Both the position numbers and the translations under genes were made by a program. A DNA stretch of 64,000 bases from Daldinia sp. FL1419 (taxonomy: Eukaryota > Ascomycota > Sordariomycetes > Xylariales > Hypoxylaceae): contig MU623340.1 in the NCBI GenBank assembly GCA_025201765.1, forward strand, positions 310,001 to 374,000. Direction: 5' to 3'. The notes below the pieces were generated by a model. That model was not told the origin of the DNA. It ran no database searches and saw only the letters and a program-made list of their open reading frames with translations. Position 1 is the first letter of the stretch. Each line of letters begins with the position of its first letter. Shown one piece after another: positions 38,054 to 49,771 of the stretch.

Positions 38054-39367
38054 TCAGTTCCCCTTCAGAGACCTCCTGTGAAATCTCTCTCTGACCTCTC
38101 GTTCATACCCATCTAAATTCCAGAAATATATATCCGGTGCGGATCGGTGAGTTAAAGCGCTCTTACCGGGAGGCGTAGGAAATGCTAAAAAGTTGAATGG
38201 CTCCCGTTTGAGCTCGGGGCTCTCATACTCCTGACCTAAGCCCGGCCAGCAATGTCCCCATTTATTATCGCTGCGTTCGCCATCTTGGCTCTGGGCAAGG
38301 TCGTCGATGCAATTGCCAAGATCTTGGTAGACATCAATCACTATCTCGACTCCTTCAAGGCCGTGATTATGAATAGTGGTAGCATTTTCGGTTGTGCACC
38401 TTCTACAGGCTGTGGGTGAATAGACACGTCTCGGAGGCATAAGCCTGCGAAATCTATCGTATTCGCCGTGACCCATCAACCGAGCCCCTCCGGGTGCGCT
38501 GTTATTTGCCATAGCAGCCAACCCAGTGATGGTTTCGCGCACGTTCGATCTAGTAAACCGGCTCCAGTCGAAATTGCTGTTCATCTCGGGGCGGAATGTT
38601 TCGCGGATTTGGGTACCGTGGTGACAAGATTGGAAAACTTGTTCCATGGGGCGTATACAGTTGCCTCTAAGAAAAGGCTTAAGTCTGTCCGCGAGGAGTA
38701 ATATCCGTTGAATCTTGTGGAACCTCAAGGTGCCATTTACGACTACGGCTTCGGTGTTCAACTTGACATATCCGTGGATAAAGGTCGGGTTGTTGCAGGA
38801 TGTCCCTAGCCTCCTAAGTTCCCAATCGGTGGATATGGCTAGGTGAGAAGTTGCAAGGCTATGTTTCTTTAGGGGGTTGCTCTGGTTCTTGATGGCCTGG
38901 CGGCCCTGCTCACGACTGAAGGAATACTGAGGCCATAGATCACCAAAAGTCATGAGACCGTGGCGGCGACGCATCGAACGTATCGAGACGGAGTACATCA
39001 AGTTTAATGGGCCATCTTTGTGGAGGCCGACAAGATTCCGATGAAGCTTCGAGCAGCGCTGGCAGACGAACATCTGCGGAAGATCCTTGGCTAATATGCG
39101 AAGAAACTCGGTTCTTTCACGAGGGAGTTTGCTGACGGCAGCGAGACATTGTTCGTTGTATTGACTATCCCGGACAACGCAGAAAAGGTCCTTGCAAGTT
39201 AAAGAGAAATGCAAGACACATTCGAGTTCAAGGAAGGACAATATGTGTGAGATGAGCTCGACGGGCAGATTTAAGACGAAGGGCGGCATGACAGCGCCTT
39301 TAGATGATTCCAAGCTCAGCGATTGCTCGAATTTGATCGATATATTATTGTCGGCCATGCTGAACAA
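38054..39367 (-). CDS. F-box domain protein of unknown target
   Basis: A single exon on the minus strand encodes 437 residues. An F-box lies at about 31-70 (LNLPVELISHILSFLELECV followed by HFSLTCKDLFCVV), the Skp1-binding element of SCF ubiquitin ligases. The rest has no repeat fold I recognise. It holds Cys pairs (FVCQRCSKLH and CRRCTTENATTIHNH) that could bind metal, and a Trp/Gly-rich segment near 370. Many filamentous ascomycetes carry large families of such F-box proteins, and the substrate cannot be guessed. The start could also be the ATG three codons downstream (MADNN). It is divergent from the slp1-like gene, with the inverted-repeat element between them. Confidence 0.82.
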   Translation of the reverse strand: MFSMADNNISIKFEQSLSLESSKGAVMPPFVLNLPVELISHILSFLELECVLHFSLTCKDLFCVVRDSQYNEQCLAAVSKLPRERTEFLRILAKDLPQMFVCQRCSKLHRNLVGLHKDGPLNLMYSVSIRSMRRRHGLMTFGDLWPQYSFSREQGRQAIKNQSNPLKKHSLATSHLAISTDWELRRLGTSCNNPTFIHGYVKLNTEAVVVNGTLRFHKIQRILLLADRLKPFLRGNCIRPMEQVFQSCHHGTQIRETFRPEMNSNFDWSRFTRSNVRETITGLAAMANNSAPGGARLMGHGEYDRFRRLMPPRRVYSPTACRRCTTENATTIHNHGLEGVEIVIDVYQDLGNCIDDLAQSQDGERSDNKWGHCWPGLGQEYESPELKREPFNFLAFPTPPGKSALTHRSAPDIYFWNLDGYEREVRERFHRRSLKGN

Positions 39368-39828
39368 ATTGGATGGAAAGAGTTCCGAGTGAGAAGATAG
39401 GAAATATAGGAAGTGTAGGGACGATGAATCAGACGAGATGATATTCCGCTACGTCGGGTCGGCGTCACAAAAAAAAAAGAGAAGAGAAAAGAAAGGGAAA
39501 AAAAGGTTGGGTTCAGGAGTGGTTTCAGTTGTTGTTCGGATGTTGAAAAATAAGGTAACCACCCGGGTACATGTTGTGTAACTTTTACTGTGCGACGGCC
39601 GCGTAACTGTGTAACTTTCCAGCTTTACTATCCGTACTGGTTAGGTAGTGAACCTAAGTAATTGTCCACCCAGTCACTGTATGTAGGTTCATGCCGGCCC
39701 AACCTATGTACTCCTTATATACACTACCTGGGTAAGTAAAATGGGAGGTTAAGGTTCTGTTTGTTTTGACGCTAACGGCTTCACTCGAGGTACTAGCTCA
39801 AACTCTGTTCTAGTGATGCCTATGACAT

Positions 39829-39866
39829 GTAAGTAAGTAAGTAAGTAAGTAAATAAGTAAGCAAGT
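39829..39866. repeat. GTAA tetranucleotide microsatellite
   Basis: About eight units of AAGT/GTAA, with one AAAT interruption. It is located between genes. Confidence 0.9.
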
Positions 39867-40204
39867 ACAGAGCCACGTACAATACAGAGAGCCATGTACA
39901 AATAGGTGGCATGCGGCGTGAGGGGGGCTGCTACCCGAGTTAGGTACATAGTATTCATCTGATCGGTACATAACCCATGGACGTACTTACCTAACCTAGT
40001 GCACATCGGGTGCCTACCCTCAAGTATGATACTCCATAAGCATAGTTATTATCTGTAAAATCTGCAATCTATAAATCTGTATCGCATACCTACAGACGTA
40101 TGCACCTTTACATAGCAACCCCCCACATCAAATACTATGTAGAAAAAGCACGGTCCTCCCCCAGAAAGGCCCAAGACTCCTAAGAGTTCAAAAAGAGTGC
40201 AAAT

Positions 40205-41390
40205 TGAGCTAAAAAGTTATCTCAGTGGGGCTCAGACTAGGAGGACGGTTTTGCTTTGTATTTTTGCGCCACCGCACTTTTCAGCCAATCAGACCCCTGA
40301 CATACCACTCCCACGCAAAACCGTCTCCTAGTCTGAGGCGCGTGCGTGATCGTTTGTATGTGAGCTTCCCACAACAAAAATCATAAAAATCAAAATAATT
40401 ATCGAAATTTATTCTATCAATATATTTAAACCCTTAATACGAAGCTGATTTGCTTCTCTGATTTGTAAGGTACAATTGATGCCTTTGAACTGCTTGCTAA
40501 CGTATTCCAGGAGCCTTGAACCCTAATCTCGAACCGCTCGCATTTATCTTCAACCAGTTATCCTCAACCAGTTATCCTCCAACGCGAACCACGCGTTTGA
40601 ATTCAGTTTAAGCGCGGCATCGATTTTAGGCTTAGGAGGTAGAAAAGGCAATACCTTAAGCTCGCGGTTATATACATTACAGCATGCCTGTTTATCAGCG
40701 CGTTTATCAACCTATTTATCAACTTGAATAACATCAAGAACCAAGCAAAGAACCAAGCTCTTGAATAGCAATACGAACGTGCTCGAGGCTAGAAAGGGTT
40801 GCTTTTAAGCTATTAACGAAGTTTGGGATTGATTGAAGCATTGTTGGTTATATTATTGCTGAGTGTCATATGAAGGTAAATATGCGCGATTTTCATCCCT
40901 CGAATCCAATAATACCTCAACATCATAACAGAGAAATCAGGAAAAATGCTACCGGGCTTTAGAATACCTATCACTAGCCCTCACAGCTTGTACGAACTGA
41001 ATAGAGCCTTTTGTTGCTTTGTTATCGCTTAGTAGGGGTGGTTTGTGGGGGAGTCTTGAAAGATGCTAATTACGTATAATGTTTTCATTCTTTTATTATA
41101 CTATATAAAAATTAAATATAGGGCTTTATATCAACTATTACTACCTCCGACCGTTTGAATATTAAGAATATCTATTTTTGTTGTTTAATTATTGATTATT
41201 TTCAAATATAATTTTTATTGTTTCTATATAGCATTGTGGGGAGCCAACTCAAAATATCACGCACGCGCCTTAGACTTGAATTTTTCGTACGACACGCACA
41301 GCCCCACAGATACGTCTGCACAGACCAAACTGGGGTGGCTGTGGTGGCTGACAAAAATTCTGGTCTAAGCTCGCTAAGATAACTAAAAAG
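40205..41390. mobile_element. degenerate non-autonomous DNA element with long imperfect terminal inverted repeats
   Basis: The 5' segment at about 40215-40375 is repeated in inverted form at about 41234-41384. Shared blocks, read outside-in, are AGTTATCTCAG (5') against AGTTATCTTAG (3'), GGCGCGTGCGTGAT in both, and CCCACAA in both. The spacing is similar (136 and 129 bases between the first and the second block). The interior is A/T-rich near both ends and has stop codons in all frames, with no transposase I can read, so it looks like a MITE-like or decayed transposon. A nested palindrome (40231-40254 against 40315-40337) sits in the left repeat. No target-site duplication could be fixed, so the exact ends are uncertain. 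Confidence 0.65.
40231..40337. repeat. nested inverted repeat (23-24-bp arms, 60-base loop)
   Basis: The left arm 40231-40254 and right arm 40315-40337 are reverse complements apart from one inserted base. They could form a long hairpin. The pair lies inside the left terminal repeat of the element at 40205-41390 and is not matched in the right one. Confidence 0.85.
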
Positions 41391-41711
41391 GCACCTAGCT
41401 AAAACAAGCCAAAACGAGCTAAGCCATTCCAGGTAATAGTAATGTTGAAAGAACATCTGCAACTGCTGCCACTTGTAGTTTTTATAGTTTTCGTATGGTT
41501 AAAACGATGTAGATTGTACATGGAATTACCTATGTCTAGGTACCTACCTCCTACCGAGATCGACATTTCTAATATACTTGATTACAATTTTATGATATTA
41601 TTTTCTTGTCCCTTTTTATTTTTTCTTTTTTTTTTGTCATTATTTACAACTTTCGACTTTAAACCATATGGACCGTCTTTTTGCTAGACGCGAGTCCTCA
41701 CCACACTTGCA

Positions 41712-44639
41712 ATGTGGCTCGCATCCGAGAGGCAACGTGTAAATAATATATTTTTACGCCTGCTTCTAACAGCAGGTCCTGCATTGGCTCAGGTCAACTC
41801 GAGTACCTCGACTACCAACGATGTCGCAAAGTCCGTCTCGAGTACGACTTCAGCCGAACCTACTTGCGAGTCGAGGACCGTGAACTACATCACTCATACT
41901 CTACCTCAGCAATGTCTTGCCTCCGCATCATCGCCGTTCTCCACTCCCGCTTCCATTAGCGCCACTATAACCTCTGCCTCTATACCCGTCGACTCGACAC
42001 CCAGCGCCGATGCTACCACCCACCACGAAGAGCTGGACGCCGATGGCAACGACCTCAGTACGGGCGCTTTCATGTCGTTTGAAGAATGGAAGGCTATGAT
42101 GCTCGAGAAGTCTGGCCAGGATGCGTGGGAGCCAAGACAGCGCAAGAGTAAAGAAGCACACGGGGATGGGGAACCTGGAGACGACCTCGACAGTCTTGGG
42201 GACGAAGGCGAGGTGTCATTTGACTTCGACGCATACTCTAATAGAATCTCCGAGATAGCGTCATCGACGAAACCGTCGCAGAAAGAGAAGGAAAAGGAAA
42301 AGCAGGTTGAAAAGGTTAACTACGACGAGGGGCTGGCTCAGGGCTATCGTAGTAAAGACGCTGGCAAGACGTGTAAGGAGAGGCTCTCGTATGCCTCATT
42401 CGATGCTGGTGCAACGGTTAAAAAGGCAAGCCCTGGTGCTAAGAACCCCAAGGCCATCTTAGTCGAAAATAAGGACACATATATGCTTCTCGAGTGTGCC
42501 ATGCAGAACAAATTTGTTATTATCGAGCTGAGCGACGACATCCTCGTCGATACTGTTGTGATAGCCAATTTCGAATTCTTCTCTAGCATGATACGCCACT
42601 TTCGAGTCAGCGTAAGCGATCGCTATCCTGTCAAATTAGAGAAGTGGAAGGTATTAGGTACCTTTGAAGCTCGTAATTCCAGAGATATCCAGCCCTTCCT
42701 AGTCGAAAACCCTCAAATCTGGGCCAAGTACTTGCGAATCGAGATTCTAAGTCATTATGGCAACGAGTATTACTGTCCCATGTCCCTATTACGAGTTCAC
42801 GGGACGCGCATGTTGGATTCGTGGAAGGAAGCCGACCCTGCTGATCTTGAGCCTGAAGAGGACAAGACGATACCCGAACCCCCCGAGGAGATGGTCGAAG
42901 AGCCTGAAGTCCAGACGGAAGAAGCTGAGGTCACCGAGGCTTCTCAGCAAGAGGATCAGGTGGTACTTTCGGAACAGAGCGACTTCATCCCCTACTGGGA
43001 CGAAGACTATTTCTGCCACTTTTACCCCTTTAACGCTACCTGCGACGCAGCTGCCGCGGAGGACTACGCATCCCAACGCAGCAAGGAAAATTATAAAAAC
43101 AAAACAGCAGCCAAACCGCAACCCGTAAGGACCGTCGGGCAAACTATTTCAATCAGCTCAAGCGCATCCTCGCCAGCGACTCCAACATCGGAATCTGCTA
43201 GTCAGGTAACAGCGGACTCGGCGAGATCTGTATACCCAAGTAGTTCGAGCGAGACGACAGCAAGTACTGCCACTGCTAACTCAACTGAATCCGTGCCTGT
43301 CCCAACATCATCGCCGGATCCACGATCAGCTACTGTAACACCAACAACAACCACTACAACACCCACCGCGGTCGCAAGCTCAAATCTCGTAAAGACAGCC
43401 AGCGTACAATCCCCCCCAAGGAGCAAAACATCCGTTTCAACTTCCATTGTCAAACCACCATCCTCCCGCTCCGCCTCATCCAAAAGCCAACCTACCGGCT
43501 CCCCTACTACACCACGCAACAAAACCACAAGCACCACCTCCTCCTCCACCCCCGCACACACAGTCCAGGACTCCTTCTTTAAAGCGCTTAATAAGCGCAT
43601 CCTAGCTCTCGAGTCCAACACGACCCTCTCGCTCCAATATATCGAGTCTCAGTCTCGCTTTCTAAGGGAAGCTCTAGCTCGTCTTGAGAAGCGCCAGGTC
43701 GCCAAGGTGGACTTGTTTCTGGATACCCTGAACAAGACGGTCCTAGGCGAGCTACGCGAAGTCCGCGTACAATACGATCAGATCTGGCAATCCACCGTCA
43801 TCGCCCTCGAGACCCAGCGCGAGCAATCCGAGCGCGAAATCGTCGCCCTGTCTACTCGTCTAGGTGTCCTTGCCGACGAAGTCATTTTCCAGAAAAGAAT
43901 GGCCATCGTCCAAAGCGTTCTGCTCTTAGGCTGTCTTCTCTTAGTAATTTTCTCCCGCGGCGGTCTAGCTCAGGCAGCTGCCGAATCGTCCTATTATCCC
44001 GCGCAGTTCTTCGGTGGAGGAGGCGGCCCATCTAGACTCGCTTCTCCGATCTTCCCTTCCACACCACGAGCTCGCACACACCACCGCGATAGTACTGCAT
44101 CTTTGCTTTCTCCCAGCGACGCTAGTCCCGGCCCTATTCCCATCCCTAGCACCCCGCAGCAATCACACTTGCATCGCGCTCCAAACCAAACTCCCGAGTC
44201 CTCGCTCCATCATCGCCCGCGAAGAATGAGCTCCTCTAGACCCGTCCCCGGTATAATCGGCAGTAACATCAACAACATCAATGATACTCCCGAATCCATA
44301 CCCCATCGCAGGCCCTCCCCCAACAGAGCTACCTCCGAGCCCCCTGAGGACAGCTACTATCATGCTCCCACGCCGGCAAGCGTAGAAGCGGGCTACGACT
44401 CGGAACCAGCTATGACGCCATCTAGAGATGGTGAGTACTACTCTACGCCAATAGTAGATACAGGGAAAAGTACCGCGTTAAGCTATCCAGAGGCTCTGGC
44501 TAGGAAGGCAGAGAGGCAGTTGACGCCGTCGTCGGAAACGGATAGTGCAGAGTATATACCTTTATCAAGCAGGCCGCCCTTGACACATTCTACGTCAGCA
44601 CAAAAGCCTCTGCCCACTTTACCAGAGGACCCGGATTAA
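41712..44639 (+). CDS. SUN-domain ER membrane protein, Slp1-like
   Basis: A single exon encodes 975 residues. A hydrophobic N-terminal segment ending in GPALAQ (about 14-27) looks like a signal peptide. Ser/Thr-rich and acidic stretches follow, then the SUN-like domain from about 202 to 370, with YASFDAGATVKKASPGAKNP, LVENKDTYMLLEC, FELYS-type FEFFSSMIRHFRVSVSDRYP and a WAKYLRIEILSHYGNEYYCP segment. A Ser/Thr/Pro-rich region and a helical, coiled-coil-like stretch come next, followed by one membrane helix at about 734-756 (SVLLLGCLLLVIF) and a Pro/Ser-rich tail. In yeast Slp1 pairs with Emp65 in the ER to protect soluble proteins from degradation. This domain order fits Slp1 better than nuclear-envelope SUN proteins such as Mps3. 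The role is inferred. Confidence 0.88.
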   Translation: MWLASERQRVNNIFLRLLLTAGPALAQVNSSTSTTNDVAKSVSSTTSAEPTCESRTVNYITHTLPQQCLASASSPFSTPASISATITSASIPVDSTPSADATTHHEELDADGNDLSTGAFMSFEEWKAMMLEKSGQDAWEPRQRKSKEAHGDGEPGDDLDSLGDEGEVSFDFDAYSNRISEIASSTKPSQKEKEKEKQVEKVNYDEGLAQGYRSKDAGKTCKERLSYASFDAGATVKKASPGAKNPKAILVENKDTYMLLECAMQNKFVIIELSDDILVDTVVIANFEFFSSMIRHFRVSVSDRYPVKLEKWKVLGTFEARNSRDIQPFLVENPQIWAKYLRIEILSHYGNEYYCPMSLLRVHGTRMLDSWKEADPADLEPEEDKTIPEPPEEMVEEPEVQTEEAEVTEASQQEDQVVLSEQSDFIPYWDEDYFCHFYPFNATCDAAAAEDYASQRSKENYKNKTAAKPQPVRTVGQTISISSSASSPATPTSESASQVTADSARSVYPSSSSETTASTATANSTESVPVPTSSPDPRSATVTPTTTTTTPTAVASSNLVKTASVQSPPRSKTSVSTSIVKPPSSRSASSKSQPTGSPTTPRNKTTSTTSSSTPAHTVQDSFFKALNKRILALESNTTLSLQYIESQSRFLREALARLEKRQVAKVDLFLDTLNKTVLGELREVRVQYDQIWQSTVIALETQREQSEREIVALSTRLGVLADEVIFQKRMAIVQSVLLLGCLLLVIFSRGGLAQAAAESSYYPAQFFGGGGGPSRLASPIFPSTPRARTHHRDSTASLLSPSDASPGPIPIPSTPQQSHLHRAPNQTPESSLHHRPRRMSSSRPVPGIIGSNINNINDTPESIPHRRPSPNRATSEPPEDSYYHAPTPASVEAGYDSEPAMTPSRDGEYYSTPIVDTGKSTALSYPEALARKAERQLTPSSETDSAEYIPLSSRPPLTHSTSAQKPLPTLPEDPD

Positions 44640-45859
44640 TGTATACAGAATTAGAGTTAGGTAGTTAGTTTACTTATTTTTTTTTTTCGTTCTTTAAAGA
44701 GAAAAAGCCTAGAAGTCACGAATAATGAGACCATGATTGATTAAATTTAGAAGCACCCATTGATGAGAGTAATATTTGCGAGAAATGCACTTTATTGTTG
44801 CCTATCAAGCCCAAGATCTGATGCTAAGGATACAGCATAAATCAGCCGCCAATTCCCGTACGATCTAAAGCCGCGCAGATTTTCTTCTATTCTTCTGTTG
44901 TGGAAAGCACGCATCCACCCCCTTTTTTACTACCAAAGTTGATGCCCCAGTCTAAGCAGCCAGGCCAACCCGAACCAAGCACCAACCATAGGCCTAACTA
45001 TGGTAGTACCAATTCTCCTGGCGGTTTGTGTTGGCTGCTGTCCAGTATAACGGAACCCGGGGACGCATCAAGGGATGCCCTAAAACAATATATAGGGCTA
45101 AAAGCTCCCGAGTAATGTGACTAAAAAGCAATATTTGGTCTCTAAGGTTATAGTTTCCCAAAATTTGCTTCGAAGAAAAGAAAACGCCAACGCGCACTTA
45201 AGGTCTAGTTCCTAGGGTAGTCGAATTTGCTGTTGTATGCCCGAGAAGTCCAGTAGAAACCTCTTGAGACCCAAACCACCCTCCGTTTCGTAAATTGCCC
45301 GCGAATGCCAGAGATGTTGCGGAAACTGATCAGAAATTAAAGGCGAGGCACAATTGTGGCTCAGTTACCAGTAGAGCCGAAAAATTGTGAATTCTCTTCG
45401 CCCGTGAGATTCAACAATAATTTGCATTTCATGTCGTTACGGCTTCAACGCCGTGTAATTGCAAAAAGTCGTGTTTTTTTTGTTTTTTTTTTTTTGTTTT
45501 TTTTTTAATGCGTTGAGATGCTGTGAAGAGTGTTCAGGAGGTACTGTTAGCTCCCACTGAGTCGAAACACATGCAGCATCAATAACCCCTCTAAACCCTG
45601 TAAAACATAACGCGAAAAGAGTAAAAGCATTGTCGAAACCTATGATATGGTTAGCCAAGAAATTCCATGTCAATCAACATAGACAGGAATAGCACTTACT
45701 AGAAAGCAGATAGTAGTAAATGAAACAGGTCCTCTGAAATTCTAGTATCACTAGAAGTGCTGTGGATCTGTTTTTGAAGTGTAGAGACGAATCTAGAAAA
45801 TACGAAAAAATCAAACGGGTGCCATCCGGGAGACCGCTACAAAGGCTTGTTGTAGAAGC
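44640..45859. other. convergent intergenic region slp1-like/mei2-like
   Basis: Two 3' ends meet here. A T-rich homopolymer region (about 45474-45506) is present. The short frames at 44900-45115 and 45437-45673 have no family. No gene is seen. Confidence 0.7.
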
Positions 45860-48478
45860 TTACTGAGAGTAATAACTCTGGCGGCAAACAGCTGAATCAT
45901 AGTCATACTCCTCAAGTCGGGGGTTTCCGCGGTCGAATTGAGAACGGCGGCGTCGCTGTTCATCACGGAAATGCTGGCCTGCGTTAGGAGTGAAAAGACC
46001 TGGTCGAGGAATGGTTAGCAACCCTTTTCATTACTACTTGCGGCGTAAATTCAACATACCAACGTGTTCTGCGTTTTCACAGCTTCTCTTCATCTTCGAT
46101 TGGTTGTCAGGCTCGGGGAATGGTTCTTCCTCACCAGCTAAGTCAGGGCGCGGTCCGTTAAGGGTATAGAAGAGCTAAGAGGAAGTTAAAAGGTATTGAT
46201 CAGGTCGTTTTTTTTGGCAAGTCGGCTTACCTTGGGGCGATAATGAGGTGCCTCAAGCATTACCGAACTATTGCGGAACTTCTGAACAAGGCAGTCTTTG
46301 CCTTGGATGGCTATATTTCTATTTAGTATACAAGCAAAATATCATAAGCATCAGTTAACTTACTCGCATAGGATACCTCTGCGACCTTGTCACTCTTGAA
46401 GCAGTTCCAGCGTTGATTGGCTCTGGCATGTACAAACTAGGGAGGGGTCAGCGTTGAAGATTGATCGTCCGAGACATGGACTTACATCAATGATGTCTAG
46501 TGGCTAAGAAGTAGTCAGCAATAATATTCATTAAGCGTGGAATGTGAACAATGCTTACATCGACGAAGTTAATAAACGCGTAACCGACGCTATAAAAACT
46601 TGATCAGTTGACGCTTCTTCTGCACATTGTAGGATTTCCTTACTTGCAGTCATTCGCAAAATCAATACGCAGATACATGAAGTCATATTTGCCCCAGCTA
46701 GAATCATCCACAATTTTCTTGAGGAGAGCTTGGTCGACCTTGTTAGGTATGTTGCGTAGCATGATCTACTAGGTCAGTGTCTACCTTTAAGAATTCTAGG
46801 TTAGGTAACTTACAGTTGTACGCACGTCAATACCGTCCCGAATGCGGCTAACATCAACGTGATTATGGTGGTTAGCGGGGTTGTAATATGGGGATCGGGC
46901 AATCCGCATTGCATTCTGTCGGCGACCATCAGGACGTCCAAAGTTTGAAAATTGTCGTGGAGTCATGGCTTCAGTGGGCAAGAATGAGCTTTGTTGCGAT
47001 AGCGTAGGGCTTGCCAGAGAGTAGTTGCTGGCTGACAACATGCTGCTAGGAGTTCTGGAGGAGCCTTGGTCCATAATATACGGAGGACTAAGGGGCACGC
47101 CAGTATAAAGAAGAGGGACTACTCCATAAGGTGACGATAGCGGAAAAGTACCTGGCGAAATGCTGGGCCTAGCTGGCGTGCTAAACAAGGAATTAGCCGC
47201 AGATGGCATGACTGACTGGGTTCTGCCGATCGACATTCGCCGGAAGCCAGTCGCCAGTTCCGTTGGCGAGACTGCGGATCGAGCAGGGCCATTGATCACA
47301 CCTTGGGTCGTGATTGGCATCAAGTCGGGTCGGTGTAGCGTCATGCAAATTTGAAGACCCTATATGGAAGCATTAGTATTAGTTTCCTTATGTTCAGGAT
47401 GTTACCCACCTCAACGACGACACTATTGAACTTCGAACAGGCGCGAAGGGACATATCATTATCGCAATATTCGACAATAGCGCTCATTACGCTTCCTTGC
47501 ACACCATCTCGGATCTTGAAGGCAAATAGGTCACCTTCGGACTGCAGAAGTTCCTTCAGAAAACTCTCGAGTTGGTGGGTGGCCATGGAACTTGCTGAAT
47601 GCGGAAACACACTGAGGTAGAGCTGACCCTCGTGTGCCGTAACTGACCCTGCACCGGGCTCCACTACCGAGGAAAACTCCCGAGGACTTACGGAACGAAC
47701 AGACCAGTTATATGTTCGCATACTCAGGTTGGAAAATACGGTACAGGCACTGCGAATGTTGGTAAATCGGACGAATACCTGGTCACCGCATTCATAAACC
47801 TGCATGCTTCCTTGAAATGGAACGCCAATCTGTTGCAGTTCCTATATACCATTAGTTCATGTATGGGCATCTCACCCAACGATAGGTTCTTACCGATAGA
47901 TATACCTCCACCTCGGTCCCAGTTACATGACTACCGGTGTTCGTGGAAATAACCAAGCATCGAGAGATACCAGAATCAGTACTCAGCTTGTCGTGGACGA
48001 AGTTAGAGCTTGAGGTATTGGCTGACGGTGAAGAAAGTCTGGAGGTTTGGGCATAGTGTTGGCTTAGGTTCTCCGAGAACGCATCCACTCTCTTAGGCTC
48101 AGATGCCGAACCCCGAGTGGGCAATACCGAAGGCAAAGGTGAGAAAACAGAGGCAGTAGGTGATAGCTTTTGCCTTGCTTTGAAGCTAGTATCCGCGGGA
48201 CTGACGAAAGGATCCTTGTCCAGATGAAGACTACCACGGTACAGAATGCTTGATCGATCGAGAGATTGCGGAGCACTCATACCGTATTTGATAGGCCCGG
48301 CTTCACGGACATTGGAGTTGAGTGATCCCGGTGCTCGAGTAGACCTAGCAGAGCCGTCTTCGGGGGAGAAGGTAGTCAGTCGAGTGTCAGGAGTGCCCTT
48401 GAACGAATCGGCGGCCCCACTCGAGGAATGGGGCGAGGCCGGATTGAAGTGGCCCTCGCGAGCCTGGTGCATGTTCAT
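45860..48478 (-). CDS. Mei2-like RNA-recognition protein
   Basis: Ten exons on the minus strand are read: 47894-48478, 47410-47841, 46814-47359, 46644-46765, 46559-46589, 46486-46503, 46364-46436, 46231-46310, 46060-46174 and 45860-45999, giving 713 residues. All joins keep frame and have GT/AG ends. The N-terminal 160 residues are Ser/Pro-rich. Residues about 170-350 hold two divergent RRM-like units (for example DQVFVRFTNIRSACTVFSNL). The C-terminal Mei2 RRM runs from 522 (IMLRNIPNKVDQALL) through CNVGYAFINFVD, FVHARANQRWNCFKSDKVAE and ATIQGKDCLVQKFRNSSVM to about 625. In fission yeast Mei2 binds meiotic RNA and drives entry to meiosis; roles in filamentous fungi are less clear. One exon is only 18 nt. 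A spliced long 5' leader is likely (see 48479-49826). A start further upstream is possible. Confidence 0.9.
46486..46503 (-). other. 18-nt microexon within the Mei2-like RRM
   Basis: The exon encodes PLDIID between exon 5 (ending INFVD) and exon 7 (starting FVHARAN). It has a TTAG acceptor before it and GTAAGT after it. It is phase 0 on both sides, so skipping it would remove six residues without a frameshift. Confidence 0.8.
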
Positions 48479-49680
48479 CTTGTCGGAATAAACCTATGGC
48501 GCCCTTGGTAGATAGTCGACTCCTGTTTGGGAACCTTCGGGGAATTCTGTGATCGCCGTTAGTATGCGTCAACCGTATGGTTTAAGTGAAGGATGAATAA
48601 ACGGAATATCCCGTTTAGCCAATTACTATCATGCATAGTAGGTTTCGACAAGTATGAATAAATATAAGGGCTCCAGGAGATGAAATAGCTTTGAGCAAGC
48701 AAGTGCTTGGCTGCACTGGGTAAAGTAGTAATAGGGATCCAAGGGAAACCCCCAAAAGATCTTTTGCGGCTATAGTTAAAGGTAGATCTTTTAAATGGAA
48801 AATTATAGAGTGGTTAGACGGGGAGAGCCCGTGATACCCCAAAGAAAGGGGGTGGGCTTGGGAATTGAATAAAAAGGGGAAGAATTAACAAGAATAAGTA
48901 AACTTACCAAAAAGGCTATTGCCGTCGGCGATCCCTTATCAACAACTACCCTATGAGATAGTCCGGGTTTCAAGAGACTGATAGATCCCCCAGTTGATGA
49001 TGGGTTTACCTTGCAACTTAAGGGTGCGCTGACTCTTTGCCGGTAATTCCCAGGCTTAGGGAGATGCGTTACTACAGACAATTAGTGGGGCCCTGGACGA
49101 TCTTGTCAAATAGGATCGGCCATATATTGGAAAGATTCCAACAGATAAGATATCACGGCAATATGTTCATCGGGGAAATAGGGGGGGGGCTGATCACGAC
49201 GTAGGGCCATGTGAGTTAAGGATATACAAGGTATTGGAAGGGAGGGGTGAATAAACTGGCAATGACGATCCAGTTTAGGTACTTGGAAGCAGGTAGGAAT
49301 ACCAAGTGATACGTCAAGAACAACTGTAGGGGCATCTCCAGACGCGAAAGGATCTCGCGTAGGATGATTGAAACCAAGCTCATCGACACAGTACATATGT
49401 AATGCAATAGCAAACATGATGAGCTTGCTGAAAAAAGAAATAATAGAACTTACTTGATTTCGTGCAAAAAAAGGGAAGTTTAAAAATTATTCCCGACGAG
49501 GAACAGTTAAAACGGCCTAAATACCTGATTGTGGTTGGAAGGTCAATTTGCCATCTGGGCTCTAGGCCATATACGTAGAGGATAGCTGAAAATTACTGCT
49601 ATACTATGCGTAACGTGGTTATCGCCAGGTAGACTGGTGATATACTATGAACTGGACGCGTTAACTAGGGGACAAAACCA

Positions 49681-49740
49681 CTGAGTGCAGAGGTTAGCTG
49701 ATACACCAAAATGGTTCTCCCTTTTTTTTTCCCCCATAAG

Positions 49741-49771
<31 letters not shown>

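Larger units (their letters stand above)
39368..41711. other. intergenic region F-box gene/slp1-like gene, with inverted-repeat element
   Basis: It holds an AAGT/GTAA tetranucleotide run (39829-39866), TACC/GGTA tracts (about 39640-39740), and the terminal-inverted-repeat element listed separately. The last 250 bases before the slp1-like start are T-rich, as in a promoter. No gene is supported. Confidence 0.65.

Noticed and set aside
49106..49417. 103-codon minus-strand frame upstream of the mei2-like gene
   Set aside because: No family; sits between putative leader splice sites, so it is better seen as a possible upstream ORF than as a gene.
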